From a virus: a stretch of 42,331 nucleotides of DNA. A program made the translations under genes and the position numbers. The DNA is taken from IMG/VR virus record IMGVR_UViG_3300038441_002392, positions 1 through 42,331 of that record. One strand, 5' to 3'. Below are positions 1-8,594 of this stretch, piece after piece (position 1 is the first letter of the stretch; each line of letters opens with the position of its first letter). Below the pieces are notes generated by a model. The model had not been told where the DNA came from. It ran no database searches and saw only the letters and a list, made by a program, of their open reading frames with translations.

Positions 1-1266
1 ATACCCGAGACGACGGACAACCTGAACGGGATGCTCGACGTGTTCCGGCTGCTGCAGCCCGCTGGGTTGGCGATGCACGGCGTCCGCGAGGCGGCCCAGG
101 ACATGGGCGTCGGCGTCGAGACGGCGACCGACGATGCGGCGACGGGGATGAAGTTCATGGCGGACGCCTCGAAGGATGACCTTCACGTCGTCCAGACGGA
201 CCTCGAGGACACGGGCGTCGCGGCCGAGGAGATGGGATCAGCGGCGACGCGCGGCGCGAACGACTTCCGCACCGCCGTTCGCTCGACGCTCGACTCCGTG
301 GCGGCGCTGCGCGCTGGCATCACGGGCGATGCCGCGGCTGTGGCGTCAGCGTTGTTCGATCCGATGATCGCCCAGTTGGAACTCGTCGAACTCCAAGAGG
401 AGCTCCGAGCGAACCGCAAGGCGCAGCGCGACTCCGAGACGACCGCCGAGGAGCAGACGCAGCTGAAACTGCGCGAGCAGAACATCCTGAAGTCGATGAT
501 CGAGCAAAACGCGCTGCTGCTGACATACGGCACCGAGGCCGAGCAGATCAGCAAGACGAAGGCGTTCCTGACGTCCGACTGGTGGCGGCAGGCGTACGAG
601 GGCGCGACGCCCGAGCAGCGCGACGCGCTCGACGCGTGGAAGTTGACCCTCCAGGGTCGGCTCGATGCGATGGAGGGCTCCGCTCGCGAGGGCGGCGGCG
701 ATCTTCGCGACGGCTACATCGGCGAGTTGAACAAGGGCGGCCCGGGTGTCCAGTCGGCGATCAACTCGTGGTCATCGGCCGCGCAGAGCGCGTTCGACAA
801 GGCCAAGGCCGCAGCGCTCGCCGCCGGCAAGGGGACCGGCGCGGCATACGCCGCTGGACTGCGCGCCTCGTGGGGACTCGTCAATGATGCGGCTTACTAC
901 GTCGGCACCGCGATCGGCCCTCTCAAGCCGTCCTCGCCGCCTCCAGCCGTTCCGTGGATCATCGACGCGGGCGCGACGCTGGGCGAGATGTGGGCCCAAG
1001 GCATCGCTTCGGCCCAGGGTGCGGTCGGTGACGCCTCGCGCGTACTCGCGAGCGGACTGGCGCTACCGTTCACCGCGCCGATGAGCGGTGCGCTGCCGCT
1101 GGCATACGCGGGTGCCGAGTCGGGCGCCGCGCCTCGCAGCGGCAACGAGTACCACGTCCACATTGACGGCCTGATCAAGGCCACTGACCCGTTCGAGGTC
1201 GCCACCCAGATGGAGCGGTTCCAGCAGACGGGCGTGCTGCCGCCGCCCGAGGACGAGTACCGATGA
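1..1266 (+). CDS. tape measure protein, C-terminal part (5' partial)
   Basis: The frame is open from the first base, so the gene begins upstream of the window; 421 codons remain. The tape measure sets tail length and is packed inside the tail tube. What shows this: a long, Ala/Gly-rich, mostly helical chain with a charged coiled-coil stretch about 125-165 residues in, then the low-complexity PSSPPP turn and the IDAGATLGEMWAQGI segment common near tape-measure C-termini, and a short C-terminal DPFEVA..MERFQQTGVLPPPE tail. It overlaps the next tail gene by 4 nt (ATGA). The position ahead of distal tail genes fits. No lytic domain is visible in this part. Confidence 0.85.
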   Translation: MPETTDNLNGMLDVFRLLQPAGLAMHGVREAAQDMGVGVETATDDAATGMKFMADASKDDLHVVQTDLEDTGVAAEEMGSAATRGANDFRTAVRSTLDSVAALRAGITGDAAAVASALFDPMIAQLELVELQEELRANRKAQRDSETTAEEQTQLKLREQNILKSMIEQNALLLTYGTEAEQISKTKAFLTSDWWRQAYEGATPEQRDALDAWKLTLQGRLDAMEGSAREGGGDLRDGYIGELNKGGPGVQSAINSWSSAAQSAFDKAKAAALAAGKGTGAAYAAGLRASWGLVNDAAYYVGTAIGPLKPSSPPPAVPWIIDAGATLGEMWAQGIASAQGAVGDASRVLASGLALPFTAPMSGALPLAYAGAESGAAPRSGNEYHVHIDGLIKATDPFEVATQMERFQQTGVLPPPEDEYR

Positions 1267-1724
1267 CGAGCGCGATTAGCACCGTCGGTCTGACCTACGA
1301 CGGCAGCGACCTTCAGTCCTCGGACCTCAGCCTCTACCTCAAGGTGGTCCGCGGCCTGTGGGAGACGCCGAGCGTTCGAGGCGACGACACGGTGGTCCCG
1401 GCACTTGCCGGGCGGGCCGAGGGCAGCCGCGTGAACGACCTCCTAAAGATCGAACTCAGGGGCTGGGTGCGGGCCGATCCCGACCTCGACAGCGACCACG
1501 AGGACGCCGTCGACTCGGTCCAGGCGAGCCTCCTCCTCCTGCGCACCTTGTTCGCGAGCGACCGCGAGCGGGCGGACCTCGTGGCAACGCTGCGCGACGG
1601 CACCACCCGCACCGTCAGCGCCCGCCCGCTGAACATGATCACGACGGAGATCGTCGAGGGCTGGTGGTACAACCTGAGCGTCGAACTCGAAGGCTACGAC
1701 GACTGGGCTGACGAGGGCTCCTGA
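1263..1724 (+). CDS. distal tail / minor tail protein
   Basis: 153 aa. It starts at the ATGA overlap with the tape measure and its stop TGA (1722-1724) overlaps the next ATG, so all three tail genes are translationally coupled. Small beta-rich protein with an N-terminus of alternating polar and hydrophobic strands and a C-terminal EGWWYNLSVELEGYDDW segment. Position between tape measure and the large hub protein is that of the Dit-like or tail-tip connector in siphoviruses. The assignment rests mainly on gene order; no catalytic motif is visible. Confidence 0.6.
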   Translation: MTSAISTVGLTYDGSDLQSSDLSLYLKVVRGLWETPSVRGDDTVVPALAGRAEGSRVNDLLKIELRGWVRADPDLDSDHEDAVDSVQASLLLLRTLFASDRERADLVATLRDGTTRTVSARPLNMITTEIVEGWWYNLSVELEGYDDWADEGS

Positions 1725-4591
1725 TGGCCCGCGGCGACATCGTCCAGACGAACTACAAAATCTACACGCCTATGGCGCTGCCGACGCACGGCTCGTTCGT
1801 CATGGACCAGGCGCCGACGCCGGGGAACACGCTGTACGTCATCATGTCGTTCCGGCAGCGGACGCACACGACGGCGCTCGACGGCTTCACCAACTTCACG
1901 GGACGGGTCTACGCGCCCCTGGACGGGCATCAGGACTTCAGCGTCGAGGCGTCACACCGGATCGTCCAACTGGGCGACTCAGCCACCGTCACCGGCGCCG
2001 ACTTTGGGACCTCGTCGGGTGAGCGGGCGGTCATCTACTGGGAGGTAGAGGGATCGTTCGCGGCGCCGACGACGCACGGCACCGACTGGGAGGACGAGTC
2101 CATTGGGCCGCTGGGCAGCTCGCCTCAGAACGGCCTCTCGCTCGGCACGCTGGTCGCCCCGTCATCGGCCGCGGTGATGTTCGGGGCGATGGTCGAGCGG
2201 AACAACCTCGGCGTGTCCTTCAGCGGCACTCCCGTGTCGCCCTCCGTGGAGGACGGCGACAGCGACTCCGGGATGCCGATGTGGGGCGGACACCGCGAGA
2301 TCGTCGCAGGCGGCACGTACGACGTCCAGATGAACGCCACCTTCGCGGGCGCGATGCGGGGCTACGTCAGCATCGTGTTCGTCATCGACATCTTCGAGGC
2401 GCCGCCCCCTCCGGGTCCGGGCGATCAGAACGACATCGTGGACGACGATGACGTGTTCCTGGACACGATCGTCAACGTCAGCGACAAGGTCATCAGGATC
2501 GAGCGGCAGGGCTGGGGCAGCGGCTCGTTCAAGATCAGGCGGGACGCCGCGGACGCCGACCTCGTGGGCACGGGGCGCGACGGGCGCATGGTCGTGGTCA
2601 CGATCCCGCGCATCTCGGTCGACCCGATCTTCCGCTGGATGATCGAGAACGTGCAGACGCATGTCGTCCACGAGGACGAGGACGCCGGCGAACTCATCGC
2701 GGTCGCCGGGCGCGGGGCGCTCGCCTACCTCGGTCGCGCCCGCTGGTCGCCGTACTCGTATGTGAACCCCGGTTTCGATCCGCCCGCTGACGGCGTGATC
2801 CACGGACCGGCAGGGACCGGGAACAAGGCCGGGCAAATCCTGTGGCGGATGATGCAGGAAGCGCAGCACGTCGATCGCCCGCAGCAGCCGCTCCCGCTCG
2901 TGACGTACGACTTCACGCAGACGGTCGACTCCGAGGGGGACACGTGGACGCTGACGCCGATGACCGAAGAGTTGTCGTCGGGTCGCATCGGCGAGAACTA
3001 CCTCAGCGGCCTCATGGAGTTGTGGGGCACCGGCGGGATCGACGTCGTGATGCTGCCCGACATGGAGTTGTACGCGGTCAACTCGTACGGTCGCGATCTC
3101 ACCGGGACGTCGTTCGCGACTGACGTGGTGCGATTCGTCAAGGGCGTGAACATCGCCGACCGCCTCAGCCGAACTCGCGGGACCGAACTTCCGGCGACGC
3201 ATATGTGGGTGAAGGGAACCGGACAGGCGTACATCGAACCGCCCGCGGAGCTCCCCGACGCGGGCAGCCGCCCGGTCGTCGAGGCGTACATGGAGACGGA
3301 GGGCAGCGACCTCGACGCGCTCGAGGAGATCGGCCTTCAGGCGCTCATCGACGGGCTACGCCGAGGCGAGTCGGTCGCGCTGAACATCCTCGTCCCCATG
3401 CTCGGGCTGGAGGACCCGCTCGTCGGCCTCTATCTCCCTGGGCCCGAGGGCACCAGCGGTCATTACTGGGTCGGCGACACGATCACCGTCAGCACGGGCA
3501 CGGGCGTCGACGACTTCGACGACGAGGACGCCCGCATCGAGGCGATCACGATCCACCACGACGACGCAAACAACATGCGCGTCAAGGTGGAACTCATCGC
3601 GACGACGATCCTCGGACGCGGCGTCCGTCCAGGTACGCCGGGCAGCAACGGCACTGGGCCGATCAACACCACCGGCGGCACTGCCCCGCCGCCGCTGCCC
3701 ACCGACGGTCAGGTCAACGCCCACCTCGTCGACACCGTAGGCGCTCACCAGGCGCAGGCCATCAGCATCATCGACGGCGGCGGCAACTACACCGCGAACA
3801 ATGTCGAGGACGCTCTCGAAGAGGTCGCCGACGAGGTTGACGCCCACTTAGCCGACACCGCTGACGCCCACGACGCGAGCGCCGTCAGCGTCGCCGACGC
3901 GGGCGGCTACTACACCGGCACCGACGTGGAAGCCGCCCTCCAGGAGATCGGCGCGGGCGGCATCGGTGGCGGAGGCGGTGGCGGGGCGCTGCCCGCCATC
4001 ATTCAGGACAAGGCCAACGAGAACAGCGCCTCGTCCACAATCGCCATCACCCTCGACGCAACGCCCATTGTCGGCAACCGGATCATCGTCGGCGTGAGCG
4101 CCCTTGGACGCGATGCCAACAGCGTGACGGCGACGAACATCACCTTCACGAAGATGGGCGTTGCGAACAACGGCAGCACCATCTTCGCCGCGATCTGGGT
4201 CGGCGTCGTCGGAAGTTCACCGGGTTCGACGATCACCGCGAGTTTCACCGGAAACAACTTCAACCAGATCGTCGCGGTTGAGGTCGCGGACGCGCTGACG
4301 CCTGCGGTCGGGAACTCCGCGACCGTGAACGGCACCAGCGTCGTTCAGGCCAACCACGCCGCGCTGACGAGAGCGCAGAGTGTCGCAGGTCGGTTCTGGG
4401 CGGCGTACGGCGCGACCGACAACGGGACGATCCAGATGGGAATCTGGGCTAGCCAGCCGAGCCAGTCGGCCTTCTCGCCGTCGTGCCATCTCCAGATCGG
4501 CTACTGCACTACCGGCGGCATCCTCGTGGTGCAGCCGTTCATGGGTACGACGAGCGCCGACTACGCTGTGTATCTGGCGACCATCACCTGA
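1724..4591 (+). CDS. large tail-tip hub / fiber protein (Gp37-like hub with fiber domains)
   Basis: 955 aa multidomain tail protein. Residues 1-230 form a beta-sandwich-like module ending in a Pro linker (EAPPPPGPGDQ). Residues about 235-640 resemble the baseplate hub of actinophages (Siphovirus ReqiPepy6 Gp37-like). Residues about 660-750 hold two copies of a trimeric fiber motif (HLVDT-GAH-A-AISI---GG-YT---VE-ALEE), followed by a Gly run. Residues about 755-955 are a second beta-sandwich with a GNRIIVGVSALG signature that parallels GNTLYVIMSF of the first module. Likely role: closes the tail tip and binds the host surface. Start ATG overlaps the previous stop. It is followed by 9 nt and a membrane protein gene. 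Confidence 0.8.
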   Translation: MARGDIVQTNYKIYTPMALPTHGSFVMDQAPTPGNTLYVIMSFRQRTHTTALDGFTNFTGRVYAPLDGHQDFSVEASHRIVQLGDSATVTGADFGTSSGERAVIYWEVEGSFAAPTTHGTDWEDESIGPLGSSPQNGLSLGTLVAPSSAAVMFGAMVERNNLGVSFSGTPVSPSVEDGDSDSGMPMWGGHREIVAGGTYDVQMNATFAGAMRGYVSIVFVIDIFEAPPPPGPGDQNDIVDDDDVFLDTIVNVSDKVIRIERQGWGSGSFKIRRDAADADLVGTGRDGRMVVVTIPRISVDPIFRWMIENVQTHVVHEDEDAGELIAVAGRGALAYLGRARWSPYSYVNPGFDPPADGVIHGPAGTGNKAGQILWRMMQEAQHVDRPQQPLPLVTYDFTQTVDSEGDTWTLTPMTEELSSGRIGENYLSGLMELWGTGGIDVVMLPDMELYAVNSYGRDLTGTSFATDVVRFVKGVNIADRLSRTRGTELPATHMWVKGTGQAYIEPPAELPDAGSRPVVEAYMETEGSDLDALEEIGLQALIDGLRRGESVALNILVPMLGLEDPLVGLYLPGPEGTSGHYWVGDTITVSTGTGVDDFDDEDARIEAITIHHDDANNMRVKVELIATTILGRGVRPGTPGSNGTGPINTTGGTAPPPLPTDGQVNAHLVDTVGAHQAQAISIIDGGGNYTANNVEDALEEVADEVDAHLADTADAHDASAVSVADAGGYYTGTDVEAALQEIGAGGIGGGGGGGALPAIIQDKANENSASSTIAITLDATPIVGNRIIVGVSALGRDANSVTATNITFTKMGVANNGSTIFAAIWVGVVGSSPGSTITASFTGNNFNQIVAVEVADALTPAVGNSATVNGTSVVQANHAALTRAQSVAGRFWAAYGATDNGTIQMGIWASQPSQSAFSPSCHLQIGYCTTGGILVVQPFMGTTSADYAVYLATIT

Positions 4592-4600
4592 TGCCACGCC

Positions 4601-4813
4601 ATGGCCGGAGGTAACGGTGGCCCGCCGCCCGAGTTGTTCACCAAGATGCGAGCGATCGGCGGACTGGCGTTCTGCGCCGCCGCCGTCATCATCGCGGTCA
4701 TCGACGCGCTTCGCGTCGACGTCGAGATCAACGGGTTCCAGTTCTTCCTGCTCTGCGGGACGGGCGCGCTGCTGCTCGGCGTCCAGGGCATCGAGCGGTT
4801 TATGAAGCCGTGA
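4601..4813 (+). CDS. small two-helix membrane protein (holin-like)
   Basis: 70 aa. Two predicted membrane segments (about residues 17-36 and 47-64) separated by a short charged turn, with an N-terminal Gly/Pro-rich cytosolic segment and a basic end. Its stop overlaps the next GTG start (GTGA), so the two membrane genes are coupled. Size and topology fit small phage holins or spanin-like accessory proteins, but the endolysin lies 20 kb away beside another holin-like gene, so the role stays open. Confidence 0.6.
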   Translation: MAGGNGGPPPELFTKMRAIGGLAFCAAAVIIAVIDALRVDVEINGFQFFLLCGTGALLLGVQGIERFMKP

Positions 4814-5199
4814 GGATACTCGTCGTTCCGACGCTGCTCGTCGCGCTCGTCGTAACGATCGCGCTGACGATCCAGGACACCCGCCTCGCCGCGACGATCG
4901 TCTGGGGAGCCGGCACCGCGCTCGTCTGGGGAGCGGTGTTCGTCAAGGCGATCCGTCAGTGGCGAGCGTTCAAGGATCGTCGCTCGCGCGGTGACGTTCT
5001 CAGCGATGGCGCGCTGTTCATGGTCGCCGCCGCGGCGTCAGCCGCCATCGGCTTCGCGCTGTTCTCGCAGGAAGCCCAGCCGGACGATCCGCTGCGGCAA
5101 CTCGCGCGGATGTTCAGCGCGATCGCCCTGGGCGGCTTCCTCGCGGCCGGGTTCGTGAAACTCACCGAAGCGCCGCCCGATCCGCCCGGGAGCTCCTAG
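4810..5199 (+). CDS. multi-pass small membrane protein
   Basis: 129 aa from GTG 4810, coupled to the previous gene. Four hydrophobic stretches (about residues 4-22, 27-46, 67-86 and 99-117) with a basic loop (KAIRQWRAFKDRRSR) after the second. It closes the tail block; the next gene has its own promoter. Could be a holin partner or a superinfection-exclusion membrane protein. I do not recognise a specific family. Confidence 0.6.
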   Translation: MRILVVPTLLVALVVTIALTIQDTRLAATIVWGAGTALVWGAVFVKAIRQWRAFKDRRSRGDVLSDGALFMVAAAASAAIGFALFSQEAQPDDPLRQLARMFSAIALGGFLAAGFVKLTEAPPDPPGSS

Positions 5200-5217
5200 C
5201 CGCCGCCTGCAAATCGC

Positions 5218-5268
5218 GTCTCACGCCATGAGACGCCACGTCCCAGTCGGGATCGTATCGCGTATCGT
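5218..5268 (+). promoter_or_regulatory. promoter-operator copy 1 (rightward)
   Basis: Palindrome GTCTCA-CGCCA-TGAGAC (5218-5234), extended by one base pair on each side, then weak -35 GTCCCA (5240-5245), a 17-nt spacer starting with the conserved GTCGGGATCG and -10 TATCGT (5263-5268). It matches five other copies in the window and drives the AAA ATPase gene, whose Shine-Dalgarno GAAGGGAG lies just before ATG 5317. Confidence 0.7.
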
Positions 5269-5316
5269 GTCGATCACGAGGTCGCCCATGGACGGGCGGC
5301 GAAGGGAGACGACACG

Positions 5317-6345
5317 ATGCCACAGGTCGCGATTTGCAACAAGTGCGGTAACGCGAAGAACGTCGACGCGACGAACTTCTACCGCGACACGAAGTCCGGC
5401 GGCTTCAACACCAACGTCTGCAAGGACTGCTATCGAGCGTCACGTCAGTCGTCGACGCCGCGCGGGCCTCGCACCCAGAGCGCGAAGCGCGCGACGACGC
5501 GCACCGTCACGGCCGGCAGCGTCTCGTTCATCGCGAGTCCGAAGTTGCTGAACCTCTTCGGCGCTGTCGAGGCGGCGATCGCCGACGGCAACGACGCCGA
5601 CAACGTGATGTTCCTCGGCCCCAGCGGCTGCGGCAAGACGACTGCGGCGAAGTTCCTCGCCGAGCGTTTGTCCCTTCCGTTCACCCACGTCGACGCCGCC
5701 GCGATGACGGACCCGGAGTCGTGGTTCGGGACGCGCGAAGTCGTCGCCGTCGATGGCGTCAGCGTCACGACGTACCACCCGTCGGCGTTCGTCGAGGCGA
5801 TCCAAAAGCCCGGCGTCCTGCTCATCGACGAGATCAACCGCGTCCGCGACGAGCATCGGAACATCATCCTGCCGCTGACCGACGGCACGCGCTCGGTGAC
5901 GAACCCGCTGACAGGCGAGCGCGTCGAGCGCCATCCCCAGTGCATCATCATCATGTCGGGCAACAGGGGCCTCCAGTTCACCGGGACGTACGCCGTCGAC
6001 CCAGCGTTGATGACGCGCGCGTACGTCTGCGGCTTCACGTACCTCGATCCCGAGGCCGAGTCGCAGTTGGTGATCGACCGCTGGAACGTCGAGCCGCGCG
6101 TCGCGTCGACGTTCGTCCGGCTCGCGAACGAGACTCGGGCGCGGGCGGCTGAGGACCCGGACTTCATCGGCGTCTCGACTCGCGAGGTGCTCCAGGCCGC
6201 GAAGTTGGTCCGCTACGGCGTCAGTCCGGACGAGGCGGTCGCGGTCGCGATCCTCGAACTCGCGAGCGACGAGGGTGGCTCGGACTCGATCCGCGAGTCG
6301 ATCCGGAAGTTGTGGATCGGCGTCCGCCCCGGTCTCATGGCGTGA
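5317..6345 (+). CDS. MoxR/CobS-like AAA+ ATPase with N-terminal zinc ribbon
   Basis: 342 aa. Residues 1-45 carry two CxxC pairs (C7/C10 and C35/C38), a likely zinc ribbon. The AAA+ core follows: Walker A GPSGCGKTT (101-109), Walker B VLLIDE (167-172) with following NR, sensor-1 Asn in MSGNRG (about 216) and a downstream arginine at TRAY. MoxR/CobS ATPases usually act with a VWA-domain partner to remodel or metallate a target, and the next gene is such a partner. Start ATG has a strong GAAGGGAG site 8 nt upstream. The zinc ribbon fused to a MoxR core is unusual and could give nucleic-acid or protein targeting. Confidence 0.85.
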   Translation: MPQVAICNKCGNAKNVDATNFYRDTKSGGFNTNVCKDCYRASRQSSTPRGPRTQSAKRATTRTVTAGSVSFIASPKLLNLFGAVEAAIADGNDADNVMFLGPSGCGKTTAAKFLAERLSLPFTHVDAAAMTDPESWFGTREVVAVDGVSVTTYHPSAFVEAIQKPGVLLIDEINRVRDEHRNIILPLTDGTRSVTNPLTGERVERHPQCIIIMSGNRGLQFTGTYAVDPALMTRAYVCGFTYLDPEAESQLVIDRWNVEPRVASTFVRLANETRARAAEDPDFIGVSTREVLQAAKLVRYGVSPDEAVAVAILELASDEGGSDSIRESIRKLWIGVRPGLMA

Positions 6346-6391
6346 GACGTTGGTCCTAGGACTCGACAGACGAGAGTGGTTCGCGTACCTT
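6332..6391 (+). promoter_or_regulatory. promoter-operator copy 2 (rightward)
   Basis: Palindrome GTCTCA-TGGCG-TGAGAC (6332-6348) overlaps the end of the ATPase gene. -35 TCGACA (6363-6368), 17-nt spacer, -10 TACCTT (6386-6391). The palindrome to -35 gap is 14 nt instead of the 5-6 seen in other copies, and the conserved GTCGGGA block is replaced by GACGAGA. Drives the VWA gene. Confidence 0.7.
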
Positions 6392-6408
6392 GTACGTACG
6401 CGAACCAC
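6376..6408 (+). promoter_or_regulatory. 13-bp perfect inverted repeat over the -10 box
   Basis: GTGGTTCGCGTAC (6376-6388), 7-nt loop, GTACGCGAACCAC (6396-6408). The left arm covers the -10 box and the right arm lies in the leader before the GAAGGGAG site. It could be a repressor operator or a 5' leader hairpin of the VWA mRNA. Confidence 0.55.
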
Positions 6409-6426
6409 GCGAAGGGAGAGCAAGCG

Positions 6427-8262
6427 ATGATCGACACGACGAACGACGGACCGGAAGTCATCTACCTCGACGACGAGGACGACTACGAGCAGGACGACCT
6501 CTGGGCGACCTCGTACGACTCCGGTTGGTCGAAGTGGCGTTCCGAGACGGGCTACGCGGTTCGACGAACGAACCTCGACATCGATCGCGTCGCGATCGGC
6601 GCGAAGATGATCAAGTCGTTTGTCGACACGTTCTCTCGCCCGGGCGAGCGCTACACGGTCACGTTCAACAACTCGAAGTCCGCGCAGTCGTCGCGAGACT
6701 CGAAGCAGGTCCAGATCAGCGCGGGCCCGCTGTACGACAACGACCTCAGCCACGACGAGGCCGGACGGGTCCTGATGGGACTCGCGTGCCACGAGGCTGG
6801 GCACTCGCGCTACGGCGCGGATCACGAGGCCGCGGTGCGCCGCATCTTCGGAACGGCGTCGACGCCTCACGCGCTGTCGAACCTGCTCGACGACATCTAC
6901 CTCGAAGCGTCGTTCATCGCCGAGTACCCCGGGTTCGCGGGCATCTTCGCCCCGGTTGTGGCCTGGGTCGGGAAGCAGCATGAGACGACGAACCCGCGCG
7001 GTACGGAACTGCTCGTGGGCGTCCGAGCGACGCGCTACCACGACAAGTACGACTGGGCCGGCATGGAAGAGTCGCGCGACTGGTGGACCAACTGGGCCGC
7101 GACGTACGCGGTGCAGTCGACGCCGAAGCACGTCGAGGGCATCCGCGTCGCGCTGGAGCGGATCGTCGACGAGGCCGCTCAGGACGCGCCGAAGGGCGAG
7201 ACCCAGACCGGCGAGTCGACCCAGGGCGATCCGACACCGAAGGGCGAGACCCAGACGGGCGAGTCGACCCAGGGCGAGAGCGTCGAGAGCGAGTCCGCCG
7301 GTGAGGCTCCCGCGAACGACGTCGACCTCGCCGCCGCGGCTGACGCGACGATGGACTCGCACGATCAGGTCATCGCGCTGCAGCAGTCGGAGGTCTCCGA
7401 CGCCGCGAACGTGGGCACGTCCAACGCGCGATCGCAGGAGGCGCAGAACGTCCTCGACGACGTGCGGACGGGCGAGATCGTCGACGGCAACCTCGTACAG
7501 CGGATCAACATCCGACAGGCCAAGTCGAGCGGCCGGAAGGTCACCGCTCGTCCGACCGGCGCCGCTGCTGCCGCGATCCGCATGGCGTTCATGCGGGGCC
7601 GCGGTGGTCACACCGACATCACGAAGGGCACCAAGCGCGGTCGCTGCGACAACTCGTCGCTCTGGCGAGTCGCGAACAACGACCCGCGGATGTTCCACCG
7701 CCGCAGCGCACCGTCGCCCCGGTCGTGGCTCGTCTGGATCATGGTCGACTGGTCGTCCTCGATGAGCGGCGAGGAGGAAGAGATCATGTCCGTCGCCCGG
7801 GCGTTCGCAGCAGCGGCTCGGACCGAGTCGTCGATGCGGCTCGCGATCAAGTTGTGGACGTCGCCGCAGCCCGGCTCGTACGCCAGCGCTGGCATCGTCG
7901 ACGTCTGGCAGACGGGCGACTCGATGACTCGCCTCGACGAGGTCAACCGAGCCGCGATGGGCGGGACGCCGGACGCGCTGACGATGAAGTGGGCGCGGCG
8001 CGCGATCGCTCGCGAGGTCCGCGGCGACGAGTCGCCGATGATCGTCATGGTCAGCGACGGCGCGGGGTTCGTCGCTCAGTTGACGAAGGAAGTCGCCCAG
8101 GCTCGCAAGGACGGCATCGAAGTCCTGAGCGTCGCCGCCGGGAGCGTCAACCCCCAGACGCAGGAGACGGTCTACGGCCCGAAGGAGTACGTCGCGTGGG
8201 CCGGCTCGATCACCAAGACCGCCGGCAATCTCGCTCGGCTCCTCGTCCGGAAGATGGCGTAA
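6427..8262 (+). CDS. CobT-like VWA protein with HEAGH metallopeptidase-type motif
   Basis: 611 aa from ATG 6427, chosen for the GAAGGGAGAG site 8 nt upstream. N-terminal domain has HEAGH (122-126), an HExxH zinc-peptidase-type motif, followed about 25 residues later by NLLDDIYLEA. A disordered acidic linker contains two copies of PKGETQTGESTQG (about residues 255-284). The C-terminal VWA domain has an intact MIDAS: DWSSS (441-445), a later Thr in GGTPD and Asp in VSDGAG. Such proteins pair with MoxR/CobS-type AAA+ ATPases, exactly the upstream gene. Cobalt insertion itself is unlikely in a phage with no cobalamin genes; a protein-remodelling role is an inference. Confidence 0.8.
   Translation: MIDTTNDGPEVIYLDDEDDYEQDDLWATSYDSGWSKWRSETGYAVRRTNLDIDRVAIGAKMIKSFVDTFSRPGERYTVTFNNSKSAQSSRDSKQVQISAGPLYDNDLSHDEAGRVLMGLACHEAGHSRYGADHEAAVRRIFGTASTPHALSNLLDDIYLEASFIAEYPGFAGIFAPVVAWVGKQHETTNPRGTELLVGVRATRYHDKYDWAGMEESRDWWTNWAATYAVQSTPKHVEGIRVALERIVDEAAQDAPKGETQTGESTQGDPTPKGETQTGESTQGESVESESAGEAPANDVDLAAAADATMDSHDQVIALQQSEVSDAANVGTSNARSQEAQNVLDDVRTGEIVDGNLVQRINIRQAKSSGRKVTARPTGAAAAAIRMAFMRGRGGHTDITKGTKRGRCDNSSLWRVANNDPRMFHRRSAPSPRSWLVWIMVDWSSSMSGEEEEIMSVARAFAAAARTESSMRLAIKLWTSPQPGSYASAGIVDVWQTGDSMTRLDEVNRAAMGGTPDALTMKWARRAIAREVRGDESPMIVMVSDGAGFVAQLTKEVAQARKDGIEVLSVAAGSVNPQTQETVYGPKEYVAWAGSITKTAGNLARLLVRKMA
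7189..7277 (+). repeat. tandem repeat inside the VWA gene linker
   Basis: Two 41-nt copies (7189-7229 and 7237-7277) with a 48-nt period and one mismatch. They encode PKGETQTGESTQG twice in the acidic linker between the HEAGH and VWA domains. A slippage-prone spacer that may vary in length between relatives. Confidence 0.85.
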
Positions 8263-8264
8263 CG

Positions 8265-8588
8265 ATGGCACGAGCGCGAAGCGGGCGACTCGCGTCGCCC
8301 GCGAATGCCGGCGGACCCAACCACTCGCACATCGAGCGCGCGGACGACCACGTGAACCGCGCGCTCCAGGTACAGCGCATCGCACCCGCTGAGGTTCATC
8401 GCGTCGCCCACGATCGCTCGCTGACAGCAGCGGAGCGACACGCTCGACGACGCCGCGAGCCGCAGGACGCGCATCATCCGATGCGGTACCTCATCTGCTG
8501 GACGTGCGGCGTCCAGGGTCCGAGCGTCGGACCGAATGGCTGCGATGACACCCAGGGGTGCGAGCGTCGCGCCCGGAACTGGAGGTAA
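8265..8588 (+). CDS. small Arg-rich protein with C-terminal Cys cluster
   Basis: 107 aa from ATG 8265, 2 nt after the VWA stop. Basic N-terminal two thirds, then CWTCG and two further Cys near the C-terminus (CDDTQGC) that could bind zinc. No family recognised. The following gene starts 7 nt later, so it sits in the same transcript. A nucleic-acid-binding role is plausible from charge but not shown. Confidence 0.55.
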   Translation: MARARSGRLASPANAGGPNHSHIERADDHVNRALQVQRIAPAEVHRVAHDRSLTAAERHARRRREPQDAHHPMRYLICWTCGVQGPSVGPNGCDDTQGCERRARNWR

Positions 8589-8594
8589 GGGAGA

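Noticed and set aside
6427-8262. Cobaltochelatase function for the VWA gene
   Set aside because: Only the VWA/MoxR architecture is shared; no cobalamin pathway gene is present, so the metal-chelatase name would be misleading.
5440-8385. 981-codon open frame on the - strand over the AAA and VWA genes
   Set aside because: Arg/Asp/Val-rich shadow of two well-supported + strand genes in high-GC DNA; no ribosome site or family motif.
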